Positions 62,086-64,000 of a stretch of 64,000 nucleotides of DNA are shown in pieces; within the stretch, counting starts at the first letter, position 1; every line of letters starts with the position of its first letter. Made by a program: the position numbers and the translations under genes. This stretch comes from Flagellimonas nanhaiensis. Its GTDB lineage: Bacteria > Bacteroidota > Bacteroidia > Flavobacteriales > Flavobacteriaceae. The notes under the pieces are model-generated. The model saw nothing but the letters and a program-made list of their open reading frames with translations, was not told where the DNA came from and made no database searches. The stretch is from contig NZ_QTJX01000001.1 in the NCBI RefSeq assembly GCF_003382275.1, positions 248,001 to 312,000 of the forward strand, given 5' to 3'.

Positions 62086-64000
62086 ATGAGAAAAGTAAAA
62101 ATTAAGTTCCTTCCCTTGGCATTACTGGCGATGATAGCAACAGGATGCACTGAGCAAAAAAATGGGGGCAAAGAACCGTCTCAAATAGAAGAAGTATCCC
62201 TACTGGAGTATGTTAACCCTTTAATGGGGACCGATTCAGATTTCAGCCTATCCAATGGAAATACCTATCCAGCCATAGCCACGCCATGGGGCATGAATTT
62301 CTGGACACCCATGACGTCCAAAATGGGAGATGGTTGGACTTATAAATATGACGAGTATACCCTACGAGGGATAAAACAAACACACCAACCAAGTCCCTGG
62401 ATAAATGATTATGCAGCATTCTCGCTAATGGCGGTCACTGGGGAATTAAAATATAAGGAAGACGAAAGGGCATCCCATTTTTCGCACAAGGCAGAAACCG
62501 CAAAACCTGATTACTATTCGGTATATCTGGCCGATTATGACGTAGTCGCTGAGGTGGCCCCTACGGATAGAGCAGCACATTTTCGATTCACATTTCCTGA
62601 AACGGACAATGCCTATATCCTACTGGATGCTTTTTTTAAAGGTTCCATGGTAAAGATTATTCCCGAAGGGAATAAGATTATTGGATACTGTAGAAACAAC
62701 AGTGGAGGAGTTCCGGAAAACTTCCATAATTACTTTGTGGCTGAGTTTGATAAACCTTTTGAAATAAAACAAACATGGGGCGATAATTGGAAATTGGATG
62801 AAAACTCCTCGGAGAAAAAGGGTGAGCATGTGGGAGCCATTGTCGGATTCAAAACGAAAAGAGGCGAAAAAGTACATGTAAAAGTAGCCTCATCTTTTAT
62901 AAGTCCGGAGCAGGCGCAACTTAACCTTGATAGAGAAATTGGAGGCCAAAGCTTTGAAGAAACCAGAAATAAAGCTTCAAAGGCTTGGGAAAACGAACTG
63001 GCTAGAATTGAAGTAACCTCAAACAACATTGATCATTTAAGAACATTTTATTCTTGCTTGTACCGCGTACTGCTGTTCCCAAGAAAGTTTTATGAGCTGG
63101 ATTCCAATAATAAGGTAGTGCATTACAGTCCGTACAATGGTGAAGTACTTCCTGGATATATGTTTACCGATAATGGTTTTTGGGACACGTTCAGAGCTGT
63201 ATTTCCTTTTTTTAATATGATGTACCCCGAGCTAAACGCTCAAATAATGGAGGGATTGGCAAATACCTACAAAGAATCAGGTTGGTTGCCAGAATGGGCC
63301 AGCCCTGGTCATAGGAACAGTATGATTGGTTCCAATTCGGCACCCATCATAGCTGATGCACATTTAAGTGGAGTAGACGGTTTTGACAAAGAGCTGTTGC
63401 TTGAGGCAATGCTCAAAAATGCAACTGTATCCGAAGGTAGACCGGTAAATAGTGTTGGTAGGGCCGGAGTGGACTATTACAATGAGTTGGGATATGTTCC
63501 CTACGATGTGGGAGTTAACGAAAATGCAGCCAGAACGTTGGAATATGCCTATGCCGATTTTACCATCGCCCAAATGGCCAAGTCCATGGGAAAAGATAAG
63601 ATTGCTGAAAAATACTATGAGCAGTCCATGAACTACAAGAAGCTTTTCGACCCAGATACCAAACTGATGCGAGGTAAAAATAAAGATGGCACTTTTCAGG
63701 CACCTTTTAATCCGCTAAAATGGGGAGATGCCTTTACCGAAGGTAATAGCTTGCATTACACCTGGTCTGTTTTTCATGATGTACAAGGGCTTATCGGTTT
63801 AATGGGAGGAGATGATGAATTTGTGTCCATGCTCGATGGGGTTTTCAATATGCCTCCCAAGTTTGACGATTCCTATTATGGGTTTACCATCCATGAAATT
63901 AGGGAAATGCAGATTATGAATATGGGGAATTATGCACATGGAAACCAGCCAATTCAACATATGGTCTATCTGTACAACTATGGGAAACAACCCTGGAAAA
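62086..64000 (+). CDS. GH92-like alpha-mannosidase, 3' truncated by window edge (third copy)
   Basis: A lipoprotein (LLAMIATGC, Cys21) of the GH92 family that runs off the right edge; 638 codons are visible. The N-terminus YVNPLMGTDSDFSLSNGNTYPA and FTDNGFWDTFRAVFPF fit the family. The EGNSLHYTW motif (about 551-559) keeps the Glu, but the next motif reads GNQPIQHM (about 619-626) in place of GNEPSHH in the other two copies. The last catalytic motif is beyond the window. It is a distinct GH92 subgroup, perhaps for another linkage or a modified mannose. Two bases separate it from the upstream stop. Confidence 0.85.
   Translation, partial: MRKVKIKFLPLALLAMIATGCTEQKNGGKEPSQIEEVSLLEYVNPLMGTDSDFSLSNGNTYPAIATPWGMNFWTPMTSKMGDGWTYKYDEYTLRGIKQTHQPSPWINDYAAFSLMAVTGELKYKEDERASHFSHKAETAKPDYYSVYLADYDVVAEVAPTDRAAHFRFTFPETDNAYILLDAFFKGSMVKIIPEGNKIIGYCRNNSGGVPENFHNYFVAEFDKPFEIKQTWGDNWKLDENSSEKKGEHVGAIVGFKTKRGEKVHVKVASSFISPEQAQLNLDREIGGQSFEETRNKASKAWENELARIEVTSNNIDHLRTFYSCLYRVLLFPRKFYELDSNNKVVHYSPYNGEVLPGYMFTDNGFWDTFRAVFPFFNMMYPELNAQIMEGLANTYKESGWLPEWASPGHRNSMIGSNSAPIIADAHLSGVDGFDKELLLEAMLKNATVSEGRPVNSVGRAGVDYYNELGYVPYDVGVNENAARTLEYAYADFTIAQMAKSMGKDKIAEKYYEQSMNYKKLFDPDTKLMRGKNKDGTFQAPFNPLKWGDAFTEGNSLHYTWSVFHDVQGLIGLMGGDDEFVSMLDGVFNMPPKFDDSYYGFTIHEIREMQIMNMGNYAHGNQPIQHMVYLYNYGKQPWK

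Overview
The window comes from the chromosome of a Flavobacteriaceae-type (Bacteroidota), probably marine, bacterium. Signs of this are two secreted proteins with type IX secretion type B C-termini, a SusC/SusD pair, a Rho factor with a long disordered insertion, a fused SecDF, Bacteroidota promoter motifs (TTG, about 19 bases, TAnnTTTG), absence of obvious Shine-Dalgarno sites, and many small Bacteroidota-type lipoproteins.

Bases 1-43000 are mostly core genome in short units separated by strong intrinsic terminators. In order: a 5'-truncated YtcJ-like amidohydrolase, a DUF2911 protein, asnB, gyrB, a DUF6588 protein, a small lipoprotein, mdh and secDF. A long co-directional minus-strand block follows (folE-cysS-yidD-lgt-DUF192-GNAT-ABC-GNAT-trehalose synthase-like). 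Next come two paralogous T9SS-exported proteins, a FadL-type porin, a Gly/Trp- then Arg/Ser-rich lipoprotein, proS, two identical tRNA-Glu genes, rpsT, an uncharacterised membrane protein/lipoprotein pair, and rho. The last core stretch holds a DUF4293 protein, a PqqB-like lipoprotein hydrolase with a phosphoesterase, truA with an ABC exporter, and dacA-folP divergent from DUF1599-BT_3928-tpiA-prmA-clpS. A membrane-anchored coiled-coil protein and a LytTR/LytS two-component system close this part.

Bases 44535-64000 form an accessory glycan-utilisation region that runs off the right edge. It starts with a CBM9-like protein, a short membrane-anchored protein resembling the two ends of a putative glycosidase barrel, and a 37-residue membrane miniprotein. 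It continues with SusC, SusD, a large FG-GAP/ASPIC-UnbV double-propeller protein, a GH92 alpha-mannosidase, a sodium:solute symporter, a GH130 mannoside phosphorylase and two more GH92 enzymes (the last truncated by the window end). The enzyme set fits alpha-mannose-rich glycans such as N-glycans or mannan: lipid-anchored GH92 enzymes trim alpha-mannose, SusCD crosses the outer membrane, the symporter crosses the inner membrane, and cytoplasmic GH130 phosphorolyses a beta-mannoside, perhaps Man-beta-1,4-GlcNAc. The substrate is inferred from families only.

No insertion sequence, prophage, CRISPR array, rRNA or riboswitch was recognised. The strongest candidates for something new are the leading block of the glycan locus (short barrel relative plus miniprotein), the propeller protein within it, the motif-divergent third GH92, and the Gly/Trp-Arg/Ser lipoprotein.
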